Part shown: piece by piece, positions 24,951 to 32,168 of the stretch
Position numbering within the stretch: the first letter of the stretch is position 1
Layout of the letters: every line of letters begins with the position of its first letter
From: an uncultured Lachnospiraceae bacterium
GTDB taxonomy: Bacteria > Bacillota > Clostridia > Lachnospirales > Lachnospiraceae
Length of the DNA: 32,168 bases
Direction: 5' to 3'
Assembly: GCA_949132985.1 (NCBI GenBank)
Contig: CASCGD010000027.1
Coordinates: 1 to 32,168, forward strand
The notes under the pieces: generated by a model
Database searches by the model: none
Told to the model about the DNA's origin: nothing
The model's input: the letters and a program-made list of their open reading frames with translations, nothing else
Translations under genes and position numbers: made by a program

Positions 24951-25364
24951 TTACTGCTGCCGCCAGCTCTTCCACATTTTCAGGCAGTTTTTTTCATCCC
25001 GGTACTCGTAGCTCACGCCGTCCATCATATTGCGCACCATGAAAATGCCAAGCCCGCCGACCTGCCTCTCTCCCGCCGGCAGCGTCACATCCGGGTCATC
25101 CTGTTCCAGAGGGTTATAGGGCGTCCCCCAGTCCTGAAGCTCCAGCGTGATCGTTTCGGCCCCGATCTCCTCGAGCACGCGCACCGCCCCCTCCCCGTTC
25201 GGATAGCCGTAATGCGCTACGTTCACAAATATTTCCTCCGCGCAGATGCTTACCGTTACGATGTGCTCCATCGGACAGCCCGCCGCCTCAAGATCATCGT
25301 TGATCATCGCAAGCAGCGCATCGAGCTGATCGGTCCGCGCCTGTATCGTTGTCTCTTTTTTCAT
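24951..25364 (-). CDS. ATP-binding anti-sigma/serine kinase of the RsbW/SpoIIAB type
   Basis: Protein of 137 residues with the GHKL (HATPase_c_2) fold. The N box is EEIFVN, with candidate catalytic base Glu44 and Mg-binding Asn48; the G1 box is DWG at 78-80; the G2 box is GGLGIFMV at 103-110. Such kinases phosphorylate a STAS partner and bind a sigma factor or other target. The STAS gene lies immediately upstream (35-base gap), the SpoIIAA-SpoIIAB order. No sigma factor or PP2C phosphatase is seen in the window, so the final target is unknown. ATG start with GGAGG. Confidence 0.9.
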   Translation of the reverse strand: MKKETTIQARTDQLDALLAMINDDLEAAGCPMEHIVTVSICAEEIFVNVAHYGYPNGEGAVRVLEEIGAETITLELQDWGTPYNPLEQDDPDVTLPAGERQVGGLGIFMVRNMMDGVSYEYRDEKNCLKMWKSWRQQ

Positions 25365-25399
25365 GAATAACCTCCGTGAAAGTGTCGTTTTGCGGCGCG

Positions 25400-25699
25400 C
25401 TACACAATGTCGATAATTTTGCTGAAGCCCGACATATCCAATACGCTTTTGACCGTCGCGTTAATATTGGTCAGCTTAAAGGTGCCTCCCTTGGCGTCCG
25501 ACGTCTTTTTCCCGATGAGCAACGCGCGCAGCCCGGCACTGGATATGTAGACAACGTTTAAAAAATCGACGACAACATTTTTGCTCTTCTGGTAGGTATT
25601 TAAAATCGCTGCCTGAAACTGCGGGCTCGTGTTCGTGTCCACACGTCCCTCCACCATCAACCGGGTATAATCTCCACAATCAGTTGTAATAATGTTCAT
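25400..25699 (-). CDS. STAS-domain anti-sigma factor antagonist (SpoIIAA/RsbV-like)
   Basis: Single-domain protein of 99 residues. The STAS core strand-loop-helix DFLNVVYISSAGLRALL is intact; Ser54 aligns with the phosphorylated serine of SpoIIAA (Ser58). The acidic residue normally just before it (Asp in DSSG) is Ser53 here. It is expected to be phosphorylated by the kinase encoded next and, when unphosphorylated, to sequester it. The start ATG has AGGAGG nine bases upstream and overlaps the stop of a 23 to 29-residue leader peptide (ATGA). It sits inside the baseplate/ATPase operon. Confidence 0.92.
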   Translation of the reverse strand: MNIITTDCGDYTRLMVEGRVDTNTSPQFQAAILNTYQKSKNVVVDFLNVVYISSAGLRALLIGKKTSDAKGGTFKLTNINATVKSVLDMSGFSKIIDIV

Positions 25700-25785
25700 A
25701 ATTTTGTCCTCCTGAAATTAAGGTATCGCCCGCTCGCATAGCTCACGGGCATGTCGTCGGGAAGCATGAGAAAAATGCTTCGCAT
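25696..25785 (-). CDS. Possible 29-residue leader peptide coupled to the STAS gene
   Basis: Mini-ORF starting at an ATG seven bases after AGGAGG and ending in TGA that overlaps the STAS ATG (ATGA). From its internal ATG at 25767 the product contains DDMPVSYASGRYL, matching the mini-ORF before GNAT copy 1. In this copy the strong ribosome binding site and the conserved peptide are in the same frame; in the other copy they are one base out of phase. It could be a leader peptide controlling the STAS/kinase genes, or incidental to an RNA element. Confidence 0.4.
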   Translation of the reverse strand: MRSIFLMLPDDMPVSYASGRYLNFRRTKL

Positions 25786-25798
25786 TTGCTTCCCTCCT
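25720..25798 (-). repeat. Structured intergenic repeat, copy A
   Basis: Element of 79 bases, about 85 percent identical by eye to 17312-17391. Minus strand: AGGAGG, stem GGGAAGCA/TGCTTCCC around inner AAATGC-GAA-GCATTT, then GCCCG/CGGGC. It occupies most of the gap between the P2 gpI-like gene and the STAS gene. Just upstream lies an AT-rich stretch with a TACAAT box (weak promoter candidate). Confidence 0.8.
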
Positions 25799-25831
25799 AA
25801 TATAATTGTACCGTATGTTATATGCGAAAGC

Positions 25832-26899
25832 CTACCGCAGCACAACCGTGCCGTCCGCAAGCCGGCCGTCGTCGAGCACCCCGTCGCTCTGTACAAAGGA
25901 AACCGCATTTTCGTCGAGGTAGGTGTGTCCGTCCAGTACGCCGCTGTCCGTCAGACAGACGATGCGCAGCCTGCTGCGGATGGGCTTGAACTGCCCAAGC
26001 AGCATCAAGAGCTGTTTTTTCTGCTTCTCGCCGATGGGGCGGCGCAGAAGAAGCGTCACGTCAAAGGGACTCTCCCCGTAAAGCCGGTCGATCTGTTCCC
26101 GCTCTTCCTGGCGCACATAGCGCTGTAAGTGGCTTCGCTCGATAATCTGCGGCGTTTCGCCGATTAAGAGCCGGCAGAGCCGCTCCATGCAGCCCTTTGT
26201 CCCCTTGATACGGCTAAGCTCCCCGGCCTCGCGCACGAGCGCGCGCAGCACCTCAACGTCAAAGTAATCTCTGTTGAGCGCAAGCCCCAGCCAGCGCGCG
26301 TACAAAAGCAGCAGCTCCTGCGGGGCGTGCGCGATGTCGAGCAGATCCTCCCTGTGATCCAGCTTGTCCTGGAAATCATTGTACATACTCGAAAATATGG
26401 ACAGATAGCGATGGAAAAAGCTGTTTTTCTCACGGTATACCTCCGGAAAGGTCGCCATAAAATTATCGCCCGGAGCCTGCAGACGGATACCGCCAAGCTT
26501 TGCATGCGCCCCGACCACCTCGACCATGATCCACAGGTAGCGCCCGCTCAGCTCATAGAGCAGAAGATCGCTGCGGTTGATCACGCGCAGGCCCCCGCCC
26601 GCGCGCACGAGCTGCTTTTTTCTGTCAACAGACGTCCCGGCGTCACACAGCACATCGAAAGCCTCACGATCGTTCGACGCGATCAGATACAGATAGACGA
26701 CCGTGTCCTCATCGCGCTCCTCATCCAGCTTTAACCGCCCCCACGCACAGTCCTCCATACCGCTGTCAATCACGGGCAGTGCCGCCGTGTGCGTCTCGAC
26801 GCCCTCATCCGTGCACAGCGCGTCCTCTTCCACGTGCATTCCGCTTAAGGATGCGCGTCTGAAATAGTTTTTTCCAATGGAATACTGTATCCCTGCCAT
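25832..26899 (-). CDS. Phage P2 gpI-like tail/baseplate protein
   Basis: Protein of 355 residues. The central part (about 150-290) has the pattern of P2 gpI-type tail proteins in contractile injection systems: FPEVYREKNSFFHRYLSIF, DIAHAPQELLLLYARWLGL, and RIKGTKGCMERLCRLLIG. The first ~130 residues are beta-rich and the C-terminus (about 320-355) is a short repetitive beta region (GVLDGHTYLDEN, GVLDDGRLADGT). In P2 this protein belongs to the baseplate wedge. The ATG has GGAGG upstream. It follows the second baseplate-J-like gene after a 53-base gap containing a perfect palindrome. Confidence 0.85.
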   Translation of the reverse strand: MAGIQYSIGKNYFRRASLSGMHVEEDALCTDEGVETHTAALPVIDSGMEDCAWGRLKLDEERDEDTVVYLYLIASNDREAFDVLCDAGTSVDRKKQLVRAGGGLRVINRSDLLLYELSGRYLWIMVEVVGAHAKLGGIRLQAPGDNFMATFPEVYREKNSFFHRYLSIFSSMYNDFQDKLDHREDLLDIAHAPQELLLLYARWLGLALNRDYFDVEVLRALVREAGELSRIKGTKGCMERLCRLLIGETPQIIERSHLQRYVRQEEREQIDRLYGESPFDVTLLLRRPIGEKQKKQLLMLLGQFKPIRSRLRIVCLTDSGVLDGHTYLDENAVSFVQSDGVLDDGRLADGTVVLR

Positions 26900-26922
26900 C
26901 GCTTTTCCTCCAACCTTATGTC

Positions 26923-26951
26923 GTAACAGTTCAGGTATCCTGAACTGTTAC
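26923..26951. repeat. Perfect 13-bp inverted repeat between two tail genes
   Basis: GTAACAGTTCAGG and its exact complement CCTGAACTGTTAC flank a 3-base loop. No T tract follows on the minus strand. The half-site CTGAACTGTTAC recurs at 40-51, just past the terminator at the left edge, suggesting an interspersed repeat of this genome. Confidence 0.75.
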
Positions 26952-26952
26952 C

Positions 26953-29073
26953 TCATATCAACTCTGTCTGCGGTATAATATCCAGCTGCATCGCCCCCGG
27001 ATAGAGCAGGCAGTGCTCCGCCGGACGGATGTCCGCGCCCTCAGCCGCCGCGTACTGCCGGTTTTTCGGCGCAAGGCTCAGATCATAGATGTAGGAAACG
27101 CACGGGAGCGCCTCCAGGGCCCGAAACAGCCGGTCAAAACGCAGGACGTTTCCGAACCCGCCCTGGCCGGTAACCGAATCGATCTCCTGGCGGATCACCT
27201 CCTCGATCTGCTTTTCGCAGCCCTCATAATGCGGCCTGACGTAAATCGTCCCCCGCACGAGCACCTGCGCGTAAACCGGCTGACAGAGCGTCACCCGCGC
27301 AGAGAGCATCCTGCGCTCGTCGAGATAGCTCTCGATTTTTTTGCGATACCGCTCTGAAATCTGCGGAAACCGCTCCCCGGTGGCGGGCAGAACCGTCACC
27401 ATGACCTCATTGTTCGCATCGTCCATCCACGCGTGAACCTTGGAAATGCAAAGCCCCGGTATCTGCCGCACAAGCGTCTCATAATCAGACGCCAGCACCG
27501 CTGAGGAGGGCTGGTAGAGCTCCCGGACAAACCGTCTGCGCACCTGCTCAACCGTCTCCTGGAAGCATCCGCCCACGCCCGGCGCAGGATTGGTAAAGCG
27601 AATCCCGGCCTCATCGTAACCCTCCGGCACAAATACGTTGCCCGTGCGCACGTTGCCCTCCTCGCCGAGCGTCACGGCGATGGAGCCGAGATAGAGCTTC
27701 GCGCCGATATAATCACCCGCGTCCAGAATGCAGATCTTGCCCTCGTTCTCATAGAGATAGTAGGACAGCTGCCCGTCCCCGCCGCGGCCCGGCTTTACAA
27801 AATCGTAAATCGGCACGCCCTGTGCGTCGTGGCGCTGCGCGATGAGCGAAAACGTATCCGTGACGATATGCTTCACCGGCAGACTGATCTCCTGCCTGTC
27901 GTAACCATAGATTTCGCCGAGGTAGAACTGCCGCATCATCTCCTCATTGTAGACGACGACCTTGAGCGCATTGCGCACGCGCCCCGGCGCATAGCCGAAT
28001 TTTTCCCTGTCAAAATGAAACCGGAAGCTGCCCCAGGAGAGCCGCTCCTTCTCGTAAAACCGCCCGCGTCCCGCCTGTGCGCCATAAGGCAGCTCGTCGT
28101 ACAGATAATAGGACGTACCCTTTTCTTCCTTTGCAAATACGCGGACGTAGCCGCTTTCTAACATGACGCAGTCCAGCGACGCGTCCGACGCCTTCTGGAA
28201 AGAATGCGTGATGACCATCGTCTCCTTCTGGCGCGCCGGAAAGAGAAAGCCTGAAATATGGCGCAGCTGCGGCGCCAGATCGTAATCCGCCTCCTCCAGG
28301 ACAATCCTCCATACATAGCCGTCAATCTGCTTATCCGGCGATGTGTAAACCGCCGGAGGACTTTTTGGCTGCTTCATCTTAAGCTCGCCGTCCGCGAGAA
28401 ACGCATGCGAACGGTCAACCCCCTGCATCGGCACAAAGCCATCCTCACAGTACGCCTCGAAGCGAAGCCTTGCAAAATCGTTTTCCGTATCCTCATCAAA
28501 CGGCGTGCGCCCTTCGTCCCCGCGGACATTGACGTAGATGCGTCCCTCCTCCCCCGGGGCCAGCGGCTTGTCCAGCACAAGATAGATGCACGCCCCGGCC
28601 TTCGGAGCCGCGCCGAACACCGCCGCGCAGCGCGCGTGGTCGTGGTCGCGCAGGAAGCTGACATCGCGCAGCCCGCCGTCCTTCTCCTGGGCAAATACGC
28701 GGATAATATGGCTTGACGTCATCGTCTGCGCAAGCGTCGTCTCAAAGCTGATATCGCCTACATAAAACCGCTGGTCCGCGGGCAGCAGGATATCCCCGGT
28801 CAGCCCCTCCGGCTCAATGAGCACGGAGGCGCTGCTGCCCTTTTTCGGCGTATAACCCACAAGCGCGAGCAGCGCGGCGCGCACGGACTGCGGCAGCTCG
28901 TCCATCTGGGCCTGCTGCAGAATCTGAAACGCCGAAAAATTTTCCAGAATCGTAATGCCGGGGTCAGACGGATTAAAATTCGTCCACTCGCCGGAATAAA
29001 TCGGTATTTTGCTGTAAATTTCTTCCATAAGACCCTCAAAGGTCTTGTCCGGTATCATTCTCGGATTTAACAT
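26953..29073 (-). CDS. Baseplate J-like protein (smaller)
   Basis: Protein of 706 residues. The N-terminal ~60 residues fit the putative baseplate-assembly family (NFNPSDPGITILENFSAFQILQQAQMDELPQ, then LLALVGYTPKKGSSA). The C-terminal third has the J-like core: RRFVRELYQPSSAVLASDYETLVRQIPGL, then alternating strands ending with a long wedge-like domain (QGGFGNVLRFDRLFRALEAL). In Afp/PVC-type particles two gp6/J-related proteins form the baseplate wedges, consistent with two J-like genes here. ATG start with GAGGAG. The gap to the preceding gene is 33 bases. Confidence 0.88.
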   Translation of the reverse strand: MLNPRMIPDKTFEGLMEEIYSKIPIYSGEWTNFNPSDPGITILENFSAFQILQQAQMDELPQSVRAALLALVGYTPKKGSSASVLIEPEGLTGDILLPADQRFYVGDISFETTLAQTMTSSHIIRVFAQEKDGGLRDVSFLRDHDHARCAAVFGAAPKAGACIYLVLDKPLAPGEEGRIYVNVRGDEGRTPFDEDTENDFARLRFEAYCEDGFVPMQGVDRSHAFLADGELKMKQPKSPPAVYTSPDKQIDGYVWRIVLEEADYDLAPQLRHISGFLFPARQKETMVITHSFQKASDASLDCVMLESGYVRVFAKEEKGTSYYLYDELPYGAQAGRGRFYEKERLSWGSFRFHFDREKFGYAPGRVRNALKVVVYNEEMMRQFYLGEIYGYDRQEISLPVKHIVTDTFSLIAQRHDAQGVPIYDFVKPGRGGDGQLSYYLYENEGKICILDAGDYIGAKLYLGSIAVTLGEEGNVRTGNVFVPEGYDEAGIRFTNPAPGVGGCFQETVEQVRRRFVRELYQPSSAVLASDYETLVRQIPGLCISKVHAWMDDANNEVMVTVLPATGERFPQISERYRKKIESYLDERRMLSARVTLCQPVYAQVLVRGTIYVRPHYEGCEKQIEEVIRQEIDSVTGQGGFGNVLRFDRLFRALEALPCVSYIYDLSLAPKNRQYAAAEGADIRPAEHCLLYPGAMQLDIIPQTELI

Positions 29074-29106
29074 ATCTTCTCCTCAACGCTTGATCCGTTT
29101 TGGGAA

Positions 29107-32100
29107 TCACGAATACTGCTCGTTTAAATGGATTTTATGCGCGCCGCCCGTCACGATGACGAAGGGATTTCCCTTCATCTGTTCGAGGGCCGTCTCATGA
29201 ACGCCCGACGCGTCCGTGTAGCTCGCCGTAACCATCATGCGGCGCACGAGCGCCTGCTTTTTCTCCATGTTCAGGCGCAGCTCAATCTGGGAACGCGACA
29301 CCATCTGCCCGATCTCCCAGCGCTCGTTTGTGAGCGGGTCAAGATAAGCGTTCAGCGCGCGGATCAGATGATTCTGTACTTCAAAGCTGTCGTCGGTCTG
29401 CAAAACATCCACCCATGCCTCGACACAGATGCGCACGAATATCGGCTCGACAATCGCCAGCTGCCCGGGCGCTACCGAAATCTCGCAGGAGCCGCGCAGA
29501 TAGCGCTCCAGCTGCTCCCGCATGTGAATAAAGGAAAAGGAGCCGTCCCGAAAATCGTTCATGAGTACGATAAGGCTGATCATTGCGGGATCGCTCATAC
29601 CGTCCTTTCGCTGTCCGACGACCGCTTTCACCTGAACGATATTTGACGAAAAGCCGAGCACCGCGCGCTCGTAGTCCGCCGCGCCGATCAGCCTGCCGCG
29701 GCTGTTTAAAAGCGCCGTACCTCTGCGCAGCGCGCTGTCCATCGTCTCCATATTTCTGCCGCCGAACGCCCGGATCGGATTTTTGATCTCATCCACAAAC
29801 ATCAGGTTCTGCGACGTTTCCCGGATCTGTCCGGGACTCAAATTTGCCCGTTCGCCGTCGCAGCAGCGGATGCGCACCCGGAATGCAACGCCGTCGGTCG
29901 TGCGCGGAATCTGTACGTGTACGCCGTCGCCGAAGTGCAGGCGGCTATTCATGCGGTCCACGACAAAGTGACGGTCCCCCGCCTTTGACTGGTCAAAGTG
30001 GTCCACTTCGCGCCAGCGCACATAAAACTGGTCCATCTCCCCGAGCAGATTGTACTGCGCATAGGTGATAGCCGGGTACTGGCGCAGCAGCGCCCGGCGG
30101 ACCTGGTCGCTGTGCAGCTCCATCTCGTTGACCCACACCTCAACCGACAAAATATTGTGGGCGTTGAGCGCAAAGTCCATGTCCGGCTCCACCGCATCGA
30201 TGTAATAGTCGTCCATCGGAAGCGTCTCGATATTGTCCGCCTCCACCACGTTCATCGAGATATTATAAACGACCGGACGCCGCCCCGCCGGCGCACCGCC
30301 GGGGCCTTCCGTCTGTATTTTCAGCCAGTAACCGCTCTGATTCTCCAGCGTCCGCCGCGCAAAGCCCGCCGGCGGCATAAAGAGAATCGTGCCCGTGTGG
30401 CACAAATGCTCCGTGTAATCCAAAAACCGCAGACGCTCCCAGCCGTTTCTGGACGAATACCACACACTCAGCCGCTCCCGCCGTTCCACCGTCTCCTCCT
30501 GCATCCGAAACATCAGGCTGACCGGCCCGTCCTCCATTTTCTGATCGAAGCACAGATAGAGCGCATCATCCTGATACGGCTGCGCGCGCAGCACCGGAAC
30601 CGCCTCGCCGCCCGCAAGGTGCGCGGTCACGTCCTGCCTGTCGCTGCCGCAGAACGAATACAGCCGACGAGGCTGCTCGTAGCGCTCCTCGTAGCTGTAG
30701 GAGACGGTGAGATCGGAAATAACCGGATAGTGGTGGTTGGCAGGCTGATAATAGCAGTTATCCGACTTGATCAGCTGCATGCGGATGCAGCGCACCTCCT
30801 CGCGCCGCCCGTCCGAGGGCTGCCAGTTCTGCGGACAGGTAAAGGTCAAAGAGACCTGAAACGGCTGGTCCGTGTTGAACAGACCGCCGGTCGGCGTCTC
30901 GCACACAAGCCTGCGCCAGCCCGTGCCGTCAAAGTATTCAAACGTCGTCTCCTCCGCGTACACCTGCGCCACCACGCCGTTGTAGTCCTTTCTCGGCCTG
31001 CGTTTGACAATCTTTAAAGAGGCATCCTCCTCGGCCCGCGGAATCGTCACGAGATGCTCCTCAAAGCAGACCGCAAACGCCAGCGTGATCTTCGCGCCGG
31101 GCTTCGCGAAATAGGACGCATGCCCGATATAAATCTCGTCATACAGCCCGAGCGTCTCCCCAAAGGGCAAAAAACGCTCCGGCGGCAGCTCCTGATTGCC
31201 GTTCCAGACAAAATCCGCCGGCTGTGCGCTGCCGCAGGAGGCAAAGCGCAGATCGTTCACCATGAGTCCGGCGGTGACAGGCTTTGTGCTGCGCAGCAAA
31301 AGCAGCGAATATTCCTGCTTCTCCTCCGTCACCTTCCGGCACGGCAGCGATTTTTGAAACGCAAGGCAGGAATCGCTTTTCCTGCTCCACTCCTCCACCG
31401 GAACAAACCCGTCCTGTGCGTAGTAACACAGCTCGATCGACCCGTCAAAAAGCGCATCAAAGAGCGCTTCACCGCCGTCCGTCTCCATCAGGATATCATT
31501 ATTTTCCACATCAAATAAATACGGATGGTACATAAGCAGCCCGAAGAGTCCGTACCTGCTCCCCTGTACGTCAAAGAGCGTGAACGGATAGCCGAAGCCT
31601 TCTGTCTGCTCCTGCGGCGCGGCGTCGTCCACATAGCGGCACAGCGGAAAGCTGCCGATCAGGGGCCGGATGCTGCCGCAGCCCTTCTGCGTCAGAAATG
31701 CCGCCACAAGCTTCGCACGGGTCACATAAATGCCGTGCGCCGTCTCAAAGACGATCTGCTCATCATCCTGCGTGTTCGCGAGCAGCTTTGTCTGACCTTT
31801 TAGCTGCACGCCCGGAATCGTGTCCCCCACTAAGGAGAACTGCACGAGGGAGTGCGCCGGCGCCGCGGGCTTTAAGGAAATGCCGAGCATGTTGATCAGC
31901 TCCACATAATCCTGCTCCAACGTCAGATTGTAGCGCTTTAAATTTTCCTGGAGCTGGTCCGCAAACAGGAGCGCGAGCACCGAGCCGATGTCCGGCCGCT
32001 CCGTGTCAAACTGCCATTCCGGCACATAGGAAGCTGCCAGCTCCGCGATTTCCTGCAGAAGCTCTTCCCTGCCCCGCGGGTCGGTCTCATATCTGTTCAG

Positions 32101-32124
32101 TGACGTCGTTGTCCATTGTCTCAT
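29107..32124 (-). CDS. Baseplate J-like protein (large)
   Basis: Protein of 1005 residues from the chosen ATG. The N-terminus has the baseplate-assembly pattern (DIGSVLALLFADQLQENLKRYN, then LGISLKPAAPA). The middle ~500 residues are beta-rich. The C-terminal ~330 residues contain the J-like core: LHFGDGVHVQIPRTTDG, NPIRAFGGRNMETMDSALRRG, and RGRLIGAADYERAVLGFS. These match the conserved features of gp6/J wedge proteins in contractile systems. A GTG three codons upstream (32133) is an equally possible start. It is the first complete gene of the cluster in the window; sheath, tube and spike genes are expected beyond the right edge. Confidence 0.88.
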   Translation of the reverse strand: MRQWTTTSLNRYETDPRGREELLQEIAELAASYVPEWQFDTERPDIGSVLALLFADQLQENLKRYNLTLEQDYVELINMLGISLKPAAPAHSLVQFSLVGDTIPGVQLKGQTKLLANTQDDEQIVFETAHGIYVTRAKLVAAFLTQKGCGSIRPLIGSFPLCRYVDDAAPQEQTEGFGYPFTLFDVQGSRYGLFGLLMYHPYLFDVENNDILMETDGGEALFDALFDGSIELCYYAQDGFVPVEEWSRKSDSCLAFQKSLPCRKVTEEKQEYSLLLLRSTKPVTAGLMVNDLRFASCGSAQPADFVWNGNQELPPERFLPFGETLGLYDEIYIGHASYFAKPGAKITLAFAVCFEEHLVTIPRAEEDASLKIVKRRPRKDYNGVVAQVYAEETTFEYFDGTGWRRLVCETPTGGLFNTDQPFQVSLTFTCPQNWQPSDGRREEVRCIRMQLIKSDNCYYQPANHHYPVISDLTVSYSYEERYEQPRRLYSFCGSDRQDVTAHLAGGEAVPVLRAQPYQDDALYLCFDQKMEDGPVSLMFRMQEETVERRERLSVWYSSRNGWERLRFLDYTEHLCHTGTILFMPPAGFARRTLENQSGYWLKIQTEGPGGAPAGRRPVVYNISMNVVEADNIETLPMDDYYIDAVEPDMDFALNAHNILSVEVWVNEMELHSDQVRRALLRQYPAITYAQYNLLGEMDQFYVRWREVDHFDQSKAGDRHFVVDRMNSRLHFGDGVHVQIPRTTDGVAFRVRIRCCDGERANLSPGQIRETSQNLMFVDEIKNPIRAFGGRNMETMDSALRRGTALLNSRGRLIGAADYERAVLGFSSNIVQVKAVVGQRKDGMSDPAMISLIVLMNDFRDGSFSFIHMREQLERYLRGSCEISVAPGQLAIVEPIFVRICVEAWVDVLQTDDSFEVQNHLIRALNAYLDPLTNERWEIGQMVSRSQIELRLNMEKKQALVRRMMVTASYTDASGVHETALEQMKGNPFVIVTGGAHKIHLNEQYS

Positions 32125-32168
32125 ATGCTTCACTCTCTTCTTCCGGCTTTCCGTTCAGATAAAAGGGA
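32087..32168 (-). CDS. Possible C-terminal end of the preceding tail gene (partial)
   Basis: An open frame enters from the right edge and encodes a hydrophilic acidic tail (PFYLNGKPEEESEAYE...) before a TGA at 32087, overlapping the large J-like gene by about 40 bases. An alternative frame stops at 32130, overlapping the GTG candidate start as GTGA. Which one is real cannot be decided from this fragment. Confidence 0.25.
   Translation of the reverse strand, partial: PFYLNGKPEEESEAYETMDNDVTEQI

Noticed and set aside
26524..26550. Third copy of the ASGRYL repeat inside the gpI-like gene (ELSGRYLW)
   Set aside because: Only five residues and a short DNA match are shared; no hairpins or flanking motif, so it is coincidental coding sequence.
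29998..31017. Plus-strand open frame (339 codons) opposite the large J-like gene
   Set aside because: Composition is typical of an antisense shadow, with no domain and no operon context; the minus-strand frame carries J-like motifs.
11721..32168. Ordinary prophage or bacteriocin (diffocin-like) tail cluster
   Set aside because: AAA+ ATPases, ART protein and GNATs are not typical of prophage tails, and no lysis, integrase or head genes are seen. Only the genes beyond the right edge can exclude it fully.

Overview
The window looks like the chromosome of a gut-type Clostridia, most probably a motile Lachnospiraceae. The grounds are AGGAGG-type ribosome binding sites, a lipoprotein sugar-binding protein, a MotA stator gene, BIG2 surface-protein style and short GC-rich intergenic hairpins. 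No rRNA, tRNA, transposase or CRISPR array was seen, and no gene-free stretch exceeds 300 bases. The taxonomic call is inference.

Left part (1-11.6 kb), housekeeping and transport. On the minus strand there is a Na/phosphate cotransporter with a PhoU-like tail, then an orphan motA. Next comes a four-gene CUT2 sugar ABC operon (ATPase, two permeases, lipoprotein binding protein) ending in two tandem terminators. A divergent AraC regulator shares its promoter region with this operon, and two near-identical direct repeats 21 bp apart there are the likely operator. A patatin-like lipase, a secreted BIG2-domain protein and a VapBC-like toxin-antitoxin pair follow. The pair has a strong promoter and a three-hairpin leader.

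Right part (11.7-32.2 kb), one long minus-strand gene cluster that is visibly GC-richer and tightly packed. In transcription order it reads: (edge) possible partial gene; large baseplate-J-like protein; second baseplate-J-like protein; P2 gpI-like tail protein; STAS anti-sigma antagonist; RsbW/SpoIIAB-like kinase; AAA+ ATPase; 844-residue protein with two ADP-ribosyltransferase domains in tandem; Cys-rich protein; second AAA+ ATPase; GNAT; helical protein; 87-residue helical protein; second GNAT; second helical protein. This is the distal half of an extracellular contractile injection system (eCIS, Afp/PVC-like). Sheath, tube and spike genes would lie beyond base 32168.

How the parts may work together (inference): the baseplate genes build the injector and the AAA+ ATPase(s) act in assembly or loading. 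The tandem-ART protein, encoded 3 bases after the first ATPase, is the best effector candidate. A duplicated GNAT plus helical-protein cassette and a second ATPase form an accessory module. The STAS/kinase pair suggests partner-switching control. Two copies of an ~80-base element precede the STAS gene and a GNAT gene. It combines a covarying hairpin with a short conserved peptide whose stop codon overlaps the next start codon, and I consider it, with the tandem-ART protein, the most novel thing here.
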